Source: an uncultured Clostridia bacterium (GTDB lineage: Bacteria > Bacillota > Clostridia > Oscillospirales > Acutalibacteraceae). From it: 6,908 nucleotides of DNA. This document shows, in pieces, positions 1 to 5,926 of this stretch (positions are counted from its first letter, which is position 1; each line of letters begins with the position of its first letter). A model generated the notes under the pieces. The model ran no database searches and was not told where the DNA came from. It saw only the letters and a list, made by a program, of their open reading frames with translations. The stretch lies in assembly GCA_947165115.1 (NCBI GenBank), contig CAMUZD010000087.1:1-6908 (forward strand), in the 5' to 3' direction. Both the position numbers and the translations under genes were made by a program.

Positions 1-342
1 CCGTTCTTTTCGGGAATAAGTAATGGTTCCCTCGGCTACGGTGAGCTGCTGAATATAACTCTTCCTCAGGTGCTTTATCAGCATGACTGGCTTGTCCCTC
101 TGGGAATCTATTCCGGCAGCTTTTCTTCCGCCGATTATTTTCCGCTTCTGCCGTTTATTTTCATATTTTTCTCAGGAATATTCATCGGCAGAATTATCAT
201 GATAAAAGGTTTTCCCGAATACACTTATAAGAAGCGCTCGGCGGTTCTCGGTTGGCTCGGAACTCACGCTTTTATCGTATATGTTGCACATTTTCCGGTA
301 ATCGCCGGAATTGCGTATCTGATTGAGCTGATTAAAAAATAA
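1..342 (+). CDS. HGSNAT-like (DUF1624) membrane acyltransferase, C-terminal part only
   Basis: The reading frame is open from the first base and ends at TAA 340-342, so the 113 residues seen are the C-terminal part of a gene that starts before the window. The visible protein is strongly hydrophobic, with probable membrane segments at about residues 47-68 and 81-110. The stretch SADYFPLLP (residues 43-51) followed by a G-rich helix (SGIFIGR), and the final LGTHAFIVYVAH segment, resemble the end of the heparan-alpha-glucosaminide N-acetyltransferase-like family (DUF1624). There the late His-containing helix usually reads roughly 'G..SL.iY..H.P'. Family members are integral membrane proteins thought to transfer acetyl groups across the membrane to sugars; the substrate here cannot be told. 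The N-terminal half, with most of the expected catalytic residues, is missing from view. Another multi-pass acyltransferase family remains possible. It lies 18 bases before mrp and probably shares its transcript. Confidence 0.7.
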   Translation, partial: PFFSGISNGSLGYGELLNITLPQVLYQHDWLVPLGIYSGSFSSADYFPLLPFIFIFFSGIFIGRIIMIKGFPEYTYKKRSAVLGWLGTHAFIVYVAHFPVIAGIAYLIELIKK

Positions 343-360
343 ATTTCAGGAGATATTGAA

Positions 361-1194
361 ATGAGCGAAAACTGTACACCCAAAAGCTGTGAAAGCTGCG
401 GAGCGGACTGTCCTTCAAGAAAGGCACCGCAGGATTTGAGAATTCCCGCAGGCGAGCACAGCAAAATCAAAAAAGTAATAGGAGTTGTAAGCGGTAAAGG
501 CGGAGTGGGCAAATCACTCGTGACCTCACTTTTTGCAACCGCCATGCATTCGCGCGGAAACAGCTGCGCGATTCTCGATGCCGATATCACAGGCCCGTCA
601 ATACCTAAATCTTTCGGTATTTCAAAGAGGGCTCAGGCGGATGAAACCGGTCTGCTCCCCGAAATCACGAAGACCGGCATAAAGATTATGTCCATCAATC
701 TTCTGCTTGAGAGCGAGGATTCCCCGGTCGTCTGGAGAGGCCCCGTCATTTCGGGAGTCATCCAGCAATTCTGGAGAGATGTCGCCTGGGGCGATGTTGA
801 TTATATGTTCGTTGATATGCCTCCCGGCACCGGCGATGTTGCGTTGACCGTATTCCAGAATCTTCCGGTTGACGGTATTATCATAGTCACCACTCCGCAG
901 GACCTGGTTACAATGATAGTCCGAAAGGCGTATAATATGGCTAAGCTCATGAATATTCCCGTTCTCGGAATCATCGAGAATATGAGCTATGCGGTCTGCC
1001 CCGACTGCGGCAAAAAAATAGAAATCTTCGGCGCAAGCAAGGCGGAAGAGGTGGCTAATGAACTCGGCACCCCGCTTATGGCGAGAATACCTATGGATCC
1101 CGTCACCGCAAATCTTGTTGATAAGGGCGCTGTAGAACTTGCAAATACCGACTACCTTAATGAAGCTGCACAGATGCTTGAAAGGATTGACTGA
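361..1194 (+). CDS. mrp: Mrp/NBP35-family iron-sulfur cluster carrier ATPase
   Basis: This 277-residue cytoplasmic P-loop ATPase is of the Mrp/ApbC/NBP35 type, whose members hold and transfer Fe-S clusters to apoproteins, usually as dimers. The deviant Walker A motif GKGGVGKS is at residues 45-52, the second nucleotide motif LDAD at 72-75, and the Walker B region with the family signature VDMPPGTGD at 151-159. A CPDC pair at 213-216 is the expected bridging-cluster ligand of the dimer interface. The N-terminus carries four cysteines (C5, C10, C13, C17), a compact Cys-rich leader common in clostridial Mrp proteins and analogous to the N-terminal cluster of NBP35. The DUF59 domain found at the N-terminus of many proteobacterial Mrp proteins is absent, and the length suits the short form. 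The ATG at 361 is supported by AGGAG at 348-352, 8 bases upstream. The gene sits 18 bases after the membrane acyltransferase and ends one base before serS, so it is probably co-transcribed with both. The family assignment is very secure; the client proteins are unknown. Confidence 0.96.
   Translation: MSENCTPKSCESCGADCPSRKAPQDLRIPAGEHSKIKKVIGVVSGKGGVGKSLVTSLFATAMHSRGNSCAILDADITGPSIPKSFGISKRAQADETGLLPEITKTGIKIMSINLLLESEDSPVVWRGPVISGVIQQFWRDVAWGDVDYMFVDMPPGTGDVALTVFQNLPVDGIIIVTTPQDLVTMIVRKAYNMAKLMNIPVLGIIENMSYAVCPDCGKKIEIFGASKAEEVANELGTPLMARIPMDPVTANLVDKGAVELANTDYLNEAAQMLERID
1181..1186 (+). promoter_or_regulatory. Ribosome binding site for serS, inside the end of mrp
   Basis: AAAGGA lies 9 bases before the ATG at 1196, within the last codons of mrp. 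It supports ATG 1196 as the serS start rather than the in-frame TTG at 1139, and it suggests that translation of serS is coupled to that of mrp. Confidence 0.6.
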
Positions 1195-1195
1195 T

Positions 1196-2485
1196 ATGAT
1201 TGATATTAAATTTCTCAGAGAAAACCCCGAAATCGTCAAACAGAATATCAAGAACAAATTCCAGGATAAGAAGATTCCGCTTGTTGATGAAGTAATCGCT
1301 CTTGACGCCGAATACCGCGCATCAAAAACAGAGGCGGATAATATCAGGGCGCTCAAAAACAAAACCAGTAAGGAAATCGGTGCTCTTATGGCTCAGGGCA
1401 AGAAGGAGGAGGCCGAATCCGTCAAGGCGAAGGTTGCCGAATATGCCGACCGCCTCGCGGAGCTTGAAAAGAAAGAAGAAGAGCTCGGCGCGAAGGTAAC
1501 CGAAATCATGATGGTTATCCCGAATATCATCGATCCGAGCGTACCCATCGGCAAGGATGACAGCGAGAATGTCGAGGTCACGAAATACGGCGAGCCGTTT
1601 GTACCCGATTTTGAGATTCCCTATCATACCGATATTATGGAGCGTTTCAACGGCATCGACCTTGACGCCGCTAGAAGAGTCGCGGGCAACGGATTCTATT
1701 ATCTTCAGGGCGATATTGCCCGACTTCATTCAGCCTGCACCGCCTATGCTCGCGATTTTATGATTGATAAGGGCTTCACCTACTGCGTGCCCCCGTTCAT
1801 GATTCGATCCGGCGTTGTTACTGGTGTTATGAGCTTTGCCGAAATGGATGCCATGATGTATAAAATCGAGGGCGAGGATCTCTATCTTATAGGCACAAGC
1901 GAACACTCGATGATCGGCAAATATATTGATACAATAGTTGAGGAGGATACCCTTCCCCATACTCTCACGAGCTATTCCCCCTGCTTCCGCAAGGAAAAGG
2001 GCGCTCACGGTATTGAAGAGAGAGGCGTTTACAGAATCCATCAGTTTGAGAAACAGGAAATGATAGTTGTCTGCAAGCCTGAGGACAGCCCCTTCTGGTT
2101 TGATAAGCTCTGGTCATATACTGTTGAGCTTTTCCGCTCAATGGATGTACCCGTCAGAACTCTCGAATGCTGCTCCGGAGACCTCGCGGATCTCAAGGTC
2201 AAATCCTTCGACGTTGAGGCCTGGTCACCGAGACAGAAGAAGTATTTCGAGGTTGGCTCCTGTTCCAATCTCGGCGATGCTCAGGCGCGCCGCCTGAAAA
2301 TCAGAGTCAACGGCAAGGACGGCAAGAAATATTTTGCTCACACACTAAATAATACCGTTGTTGCTCCGCCGAGAATGCTTATCGCCCTGCTCGAGAATAA
2401 TCTCAATGAAGACGGCAGCGTCAATATTCCCGAGGTTCTCAGGCCTTATATGGGCGGTAAGGATAAGCTGATCCCGATAAAATAA
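1196..2485 (+). CDS. serS: Seryl-tRNA synthetase (class II)
   Basis: This cytoplasmic enzyme charges tRNA-Ser (and tRNA-Sec where present) with serine, using ATP. At 429 residues it has the usual bacterial SerRS length. The N-terminal tRNA-binding arm (about residues 1-110) begins with the classic 'DIKFLRENPE' and holds a charged antiparallel coiled coil (about 30-100). The class II core follows: the TSE serine-binding loop at 234-236, motif 2 with R265, E267 and R280, then E288, E352, S355, N385, T387 and motif 3 R393. Their spacing matches the ATP- and serine-binding residues as I recall them for Thermus thermophilus SerRS (T225, R256, E258, R271, E279, E345, S348, N378, T380, R386). The wording around them is a variant: 'GIEERGVYRIHQF' in motif 2 and 'NNTVVAPPRMLIALLENN' in motif 3, instead of the more common 'GKDTRGLIRVHQF' and 'NGSGLAVGRTLVA.LEN'. 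The ATG at 1196 is chosen because it restores the family's standard N-terminus; the longer TTG start at 1139 would add 19 unrelated residues overlapping mrp. There is one base between the mrp stop and this start. No T-box leader precedes the gene. Confidence 0.97.
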   Translation: MIDIKFLRENPEIVKQNIKNKFQDKKIPLVDEVIALDAEYRASKTEADNIRALKNKTSKEIGALMAQGKKEEAESVKAKVAEYADRLAELEKKEEELGAKVTEIMMVIPNIIDPSVPIGKDDSENVEVTKYGEPFVPDFEIPYHTDIMERFNGIDLDAARRVAGNGFYYLQGDIARLHSACTAYARDFMIDKGFTYCVPPFMIRSGVVTGVMSFAEMDAMMYKIEGEDLYLIGTSEHSMIGKYIDTIVEEDTLPHTLTSYSPCFRKEKGAHGIEERGVYRIHQFEKQEMIVVCKPEDSPFWFDKLWSYTVELFRSMDVPVRTLECCSGDLADLKVKSFDVEAWSPRQKKYFEVGSCSNLGDAQARRLKIRVNGKDGKKYFAHTLNNTVVAPPRMLIALLENNLNEDGSVNIPEVLRPYMGGKDKLIPIK

Positions 2486-2516
2486 ACAAAACGTAAGAAT
2501 AATCAAATCAACAGTC

Positions 2517-2541
2517 GCCCGCAGGTTTCAGACTTGCGGGC
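2517..2541 (+). other. GC-rich hairpin between serS and the sialidase
   Basis: An inverted repeat with a 5' arm GCCCGCAGGT (2517-2526) and a 3' arm ACTTGCGGGC (2532-2541) forms a 10-bp stem with one G-U pair and a 5-base loop. No T-run follows; the next bases are AAGGTTATAT, so it is not a standard intrinsic terminator on either strand. It lies 31 bases after the serS stop and directly abuts the weak AAGG ribosome binding site (2542-2545) of the sialidase gene. It could be a decayed terminator, an mRNA 3'-end stabiliser for the serS transcript, or a modulator of sialidase translation. The rest of the 71-base gap holds no convincing promoter. Confidence 0.6.
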
Positions 2542-2556
2542 AAGGTTATATAAGCT

Positions 2557-4038
2557 ATGAAAAAACATATTTCAATTCTTTTATCGGCGGTGATACTTAT
2601 GGCATCTGTCGTTTCCGCGTCGGCTCAGAATTACACACAGCCGTTTTACAAGGGACTGAACGGCATTGAACTTATGAGAATTCCCGCAATCATTACTCTC
2701 AATGACGGCAGAGTGCTCGCAGCAATGGATAACCGCCATGATCACGGCACCGATTCTCCGCAGAATATTGACACGGTAATTGCCGTTTCGCCTGACGGAT
2801 ACTCCGGATGGGAGTATAAGCAGATAAATTATTTTGACGACTGTGCCGACGGAACGGGCAGCAAAGACAGTGCCTGCTTCATTGATCCCGTTATTATCCA
2901 GTCAAAAGAAACGGGCAGAATCTTTGTGCTCGTTGACGCTTTTGCCGATAATACGGGCTGTATGAATGCCGCGAAGGATACGGGCTTTACGCCCGACGGC
3001 CATCTGAAGCTCAATAAAAACGGAAAAGAGAGCGCCGCTTATGTCGGCGATTACGAAAACGGCTTCGCGCCCGTAATCGAGGGCGGGCAGGCTACCGCCT
3101 ATTCTGTTGACAGCGAATACCGCCTTTATCTCGACGGAGAGCCGATATACATAAAGCAGATAAATTCGGATAAGGAGATTCAGCAGACCGTTTTCTATTC
3201 CGATATTTATGAGGTAGTTCATACCTCCTATCTCTGGCTCAGATATTCCGATGACGGCGGCGAGAGCTGGAGCGCGCCTGTAATTCTGAATAATCAGGTC
3301 AAGAATGAGGGCGAAACCTTTCTCGGCACATGCCCGGGCAGAGGAATTGCCGTGGAATACGGCGGCGGAGAGAGACTTATCTTTACCGTCTATACCTATG
3401 ACGGCGGAATCGAGCACACAAGCACGGTTTATTCGGATGACAACGGCGAAAGTTGGAACAGAGGAGAGGTCGTGCAGAATTCCCTTTTTGCGGGCAAGAC
3501 CAGCGAATCGCAGATTATTGAGCTTCCGGACGGCAGCCTGCGCATGTTTTCACGCAATAAATCACACTATGTTACGACCTGCGACAGCGCCGACGGCGGC
3601 GTGAGCTGGACGAAATCCAAGGCCGATATCAATCTCGACTGCACTGCCAACTGTATGGTCTCGTTCATAAATCTTTCCCGCAAATCAGACGGCAGATCTA
3701 TGGTCGCCGCGTCCTTTGCCTGCGATAAGAGCGGCAGAGCAAACGGAATCGTCAGAACAGGCGTCATCAATGAGAACGGCAGCATCAGTTGGGGAGCGAA
3801 ATACCGCGTGAATAAAGGATTTTTCGCTTATTCCTGCCTGACTGAGCTTGCTGACGGCCGCCTTGCCCTGCTCTATGAGGATGAGGCCGCGCATATCAGC
3901 TATATGATTCTCGATATCGCCGGTGACGGCTCGCTGAGCGAGATAAACGGCAATAACTGCGCCGAATCATTTGACGAATCGTTTCTCCCGATCCGCAATT
4001 TCTTCGCAAGAATTCTGTCGTTTTTCGGATTGCTTTGA
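2557..4038 (+). CDS. nanH: Secreted exo-alpha-sialidase (GH33, NanH/NanI-like)
   Basis: This 493-residue enzyme is predicted to cleave terminal sialic acid from host glycoconjugates outside the cell. A signal peptide is clear: KKH, a hydrophobic core at about 5-20, and a likely cleavage after ASA (21-23). The six-bladed propeller is indicated by R-I-P at 41-43 and by Asp boxes SDDGGESW (231-238), SDDNGESW (293-300) and SADGGVSW (344-351), with a degenerate one at 78-85. The catalytic set appears complete: arginine triad R41, R333 and R394, a further binding-site R60, acid/base D66, and the Tyr/Glu nucleophile pair Y425 and E317. The spacings R41-R60 (19), R41-D66 (25) and E317-R333 (16) equal those I recall for Clostridium perfringens NanI (R266, R285, D291, E539, R555). 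About 100 residues between D66 and the first good Asp box (roughly 130-225) look like the beta-rich insert of large bacterial sialidases. No LPXTG, dockerin or lipobox is present; the C-terminus is a short hydrophobic tail (481-493). The ATG is preceded by a weak AAGG site 11 bases upstream. Linkage preference and trans-sialidase activity cannot be read from sequence. Confidence 0.92.
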   Translation: MKKHISILLSAVILMASVVSASAQNYTQPFYKGLNGIELMRIPAIITLNDGRVLAAMDNRHDHGTDSPQNIDTVIAVSPDGYSGWEYKQINYFDDCADGTGSKDSACFIDPVIIQSKETGRIFVLVDAFADNTGCMNAAKDTGFTPDGHLKLNKNGKESAAYVGDYENGFAPVIEGGQATAYSVDSEYRLYLDGEPIYIKQINSDKEIQQTVFYSDIYEVVHTSYLWLRYSDDGGESWSAPVILNNQVKNEGETFLGTCPGRGIAVEYGGGERLIFTVYTYDGGIEHTSTVYSDDNGESWNRGEVVQNSLFAGKTSESQIIELPDGSLRMFSRNKSHYVTTCDSADGGVSWTKSKADINLDCTANCMVSFINLSRKSDGRSMVAASFACDKSGRANGIVRTGVINENGSISWGAKYRVNKGFFAYSCLTELADGRLALLYEDEAAHISYMILDIAGDGSLSEINGNNCAESFDESFLPIRNFFARILSFFGLL

Positions 4039-4059
4039 TGATAAAATAATACATTTTTT

Positions 4060-4085
4060 CCGCAGGATATTTTCTGCGGTTTTTT
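4060..4085 (+). terminator. Rho-independent terminator after the sialidase
   Basis: A 6-bp stem CCGCAG (4060-4065) / CTGCGG (4074-4079) with an 8-base loop is followed at once by six T residues (4080-4085) and then more T-rich sequence. It starts 22 bases after the sialidase stop. The T-tract lies only on the + strand side in the right position, so it ends + strand transcription and separates the sialidase from the transporter unit. Confidence 0.9.
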
Positions 4086-4130
4086 ATTATTTTGTTTACT
4101 TTTTAATATATTTATGTTAATATTACTGTG

Positions 4131-4136
4131 TATAAT
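4131..4136 (+). promoter_or_regulatory. Probable SigA-type promoter (-10 box) for the transporter-yhaM unit
   Basis: A perfect TATAAT lies in the AT-rich gap after the terminator, 36 bases before the start codon at 4173, which predicts a transcript start near 4143 and a leader of about 30 bases. TGTG sits directly before it, close to but one base off the usual extended -10 spacing. No good TTGACA-like -35 box is seen 16-18 bases upstream; the sequence there is AT-rich (ATATTT/TATTTA). No recognisable Pho-box-like direct repeats were seen. Confidence 0.65.
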
Positions 4137-4172
4137 TAAAATAGGCGCAAAATTTACTTTTCGGAGATAAAT

Positions 4173-5915
4173 ATGACTTTATTTGATGTTTTGACCTTTT
4201 TGGGAGGCCTCAGCCTCTTCCTTTTCGGAATGAGTATTCTGGGAAGGGCGCTTGAAAGAAGGGCGGGCCCCAATCTTAAAAATATGCTCGGCAGAATTAC
4301 CGCCAGCAAAACCGGCGGCATACTTTCGGGCATAGGTATCACTACTCTTATCCAGTCCTCATCCGCTACTACCGTCATGATAGTCGGATTCGTAAACAGC
4401 GGCCTGCTGACTCTCTCTCAGGCAATAAACGTTATCATCGGCGCGAATGTCGGTATGACGACCACCGCCTGGATTCTTTCGCTCAGCGGTATCAGCAGCG
4501 AAAACATTATTATTCAGTTGTTCAAGCCAACCTCGTTTTCGCCGGTGTTTGCTTTTATAGGAATAATTATGTATATGTTCTGCAAATCGCAGAAGAAGAA
4601 AGATACGGGAACCATCATGCTCGGCTTTGCCGTGCTGATGACCGGAATGGATATGATGTCCGGCTCGGTTGCGCCGCTGTCGCAGATGCCGAAATTTCAG
4701 AATGTGCTCGTAGCATTTGATTCTCCTGTAGTCGGTCTCCTTGCAGGTACGGTATTCACTGCCGCCATCCAGTCAAGCGCAGCTGCTATCGGCGTCCTGC
4801 AGGTTCTCTCCGCAACAGGGTCTATGACCTACGGCAAAGCGATTCCGATTATAATGGGCATGAATATAGGCACATGTATCACCGCTATTCTTTCATCGCT
4901 TGATGCTTCCAAAAGCGCAAAGAGATCGGCGCTCGCGCATCTTCTCTTCAACGTATTTGGAGCAGTGGTGCTTCTTACCGTCTTTATCATAGTCAAAGCA
5001 GCGCTTGCACCGGTGTTGCTCATGCAGTCCTGCACTCTTTACGGCATAGCGCTCGTTCATACGGTATTCAATGTGATTACGATGATTATCATAACTCCGC
5101 TGAGTTCCATACTTGAAAAAGCGGTGCTGAAAATCATTCCCGGCGCCAAGGAAGATGAAATCGAAAATCTGCTCGATGATCGCCTTCTCAATACGCCGAC
5201 TCTTGCTATCGAAGAGAGCAGAATCATTGCGGTGGATATGGCAAGTGTTGCTGTTGAGGCAATGAACGATGCTATTTCGTTGTTTGATGAATATGATAAA
5301 GATGTTGCTCAGGGTGTCCGCAATGATGAGGAGAAAGCCGATAGGTATGAGGATATGCTCGGCACATATCTCGTTAAAATCAGCGCTTTCCATCTGAGCG
5401 ACGCCGACAGCGCCGAGGTTACGAAGCTCATGCGTGCCATAGGCGACTTTGAGAGGATTACTGACCACGCAAAGAGTATCCTTATTCAGCTTGAGCATTC
5501 GAAAGAAAAGAATATAGAATTCAGCGTCGAAGCCAGGCGCGAGCTGAAAGTGCTGACGGAGGCACTGAAAGAGATTCTTGCTCTCAGTTATGTTACATTT
5601 GTCAATAATGATGTTGCAACAGCGAAGAAAGTTGAGCCGCTTGAGCAGGTTATTGACAGCATCAGCGAAACTCTCAGGTCAAATCATATAAAGCGTCTCA
5701 AGCAGGGCGAATGCTCGGTGGAAAGCGGATTTATCTGGAACGATATGCTGACCGATTTTATCAGGACTTCGGATCATTGCTCAAATATTGCCGGCGCGGT
5801 TATCGACCTTGCGGATTACAATATGAATATACACTCCTCTCTGCGTGAGTTTAAGACACAGAGCGAGGAGTTTAAAGAGACTTTCGATAAATACAGTGAA
5901 AAATACGCGATTTAA
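4173..5915 (+). CDS. Na+/phosphate cotransporter (NptA/PNaS family) with C-terminal PhoU-like domain
   Basis: This 580-residue inner-membrane protein is expected to bring in inorganic phosphate with sodium. The N-terminal 310 residues are hydrophobic and contain the two inverted family repeats: QSSSATT at 61-67 with GANVGMT at 90-96, and QSSAAAI at 200-206 with GMNIGTC at 229-235. The QSS signatures are the known substrate/sodium-binding motifs of this family. A soluble, charged helical region (about 345-555) is PhoU-like; its repeated signature appears as 'IGDFERITDHAKSI' (423-436) and 'RTSDHCSNIAGAVID' (531-545), where the acidic and His residues usually bind metal. The total length is normal for the fused bacterial form. 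The ATG at 4173 has GGAG at 4163-4166, 6 bases upstream. The gene is the first of its transcription unit, behind a terminator and a TATAAT box, and ends 11 bases before the yhaM-like gene. The PhoU part probably regulates transport according to phosphate state; this is an inference. Some family members may carry other anions. Confidence 0.93.
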   Translation: MTLFDVLTFLGGLSLFLFGMSILGRALERRAGPNLKNMLGRITASKTGGILSGIGITTLIQSSSATTVMIVGFVNSGLLTLSQAINVIIGANVGMTTTAWILSLSGISSENIIIQLFKPTSFSPVFAFIGIIMYMFCKSQKKKDTGTIMLGFAVLMTGMDMMSGSVAPLSQMPKFQNVLVAFDSPVVGLLAGTVFTAAIQSSAAAIGVLQVLSATGSMTYGKAIPIIMGMNIGTCITAILSSLDASKSAKRSALAHLLFNVFGAVVLLTVFIIVKAALAPVLLMQSCTLYGIALVHTVFNVITMIIITPLSSILEKAVLKIIPGAKEDEIENLLDDRLLNTPTLAIEESRIIAVDMASVAVEAMNDAISLFDEYDKDVAQGVRNDEEKADRYEDMLGTYLVKISAFHLSDADSAEVTKLMRAIGDFERITDHAKSILIQLEHSKEKNIEFSVEARRELKVLTEALKEILALSYVTFVNNDVATAKKVEPLEQVIDSISETLRSNHIKRLKQGECSVESGFIWNDMLTDFIRTSDHCSNIAGAVIDLADYNMNIHSSLREFKTQSEEFKETFDKYSEKYAI

Positions 5916-5926
5916 GGTGATCTATT

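Noticed and set aside
1139..1195. N-terminal extension of serS from TTG 1139
   Set aside because: It overlaps mrp and adds 19 residues not found in SerRS; ATG 1196 gives the canonical N-terminus and has its own ribosome binding site.
622..1362. 246-residue open frame on the - strand across mrp and the start of serS
   Set aside because: It is antisense to two firmly identified genes, has no recognisable domain, and reflects codon bias of the + strand genes.
2498..2503. AATAAT as a possible -10 box for the sialidase
   Set aside because: No -35-like sequence lies 16-18 bases upstream, and the stem at 2517-2541 would follow directly; too weak to annotate.
2902..3417. 171-residue open frame on the - strand inside the sialidase gene
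   Set aside because: It is antisense to an intact sialidase with a full catalytic set, and the product has no recognisable features.
4095..4100. TTTACT as the -35 box of the transporter promoter
   Set aside because: It is 30 bases before the TATAAT, far beyond the 16-18 base spacing expected.
4893..5498. 201-residue open frame on the - strand inside the transporter gene
   Set aside because: It is a shadow of a confident CDS; the translation has no family resemblance and no plausible ribosome binding site or promoter.
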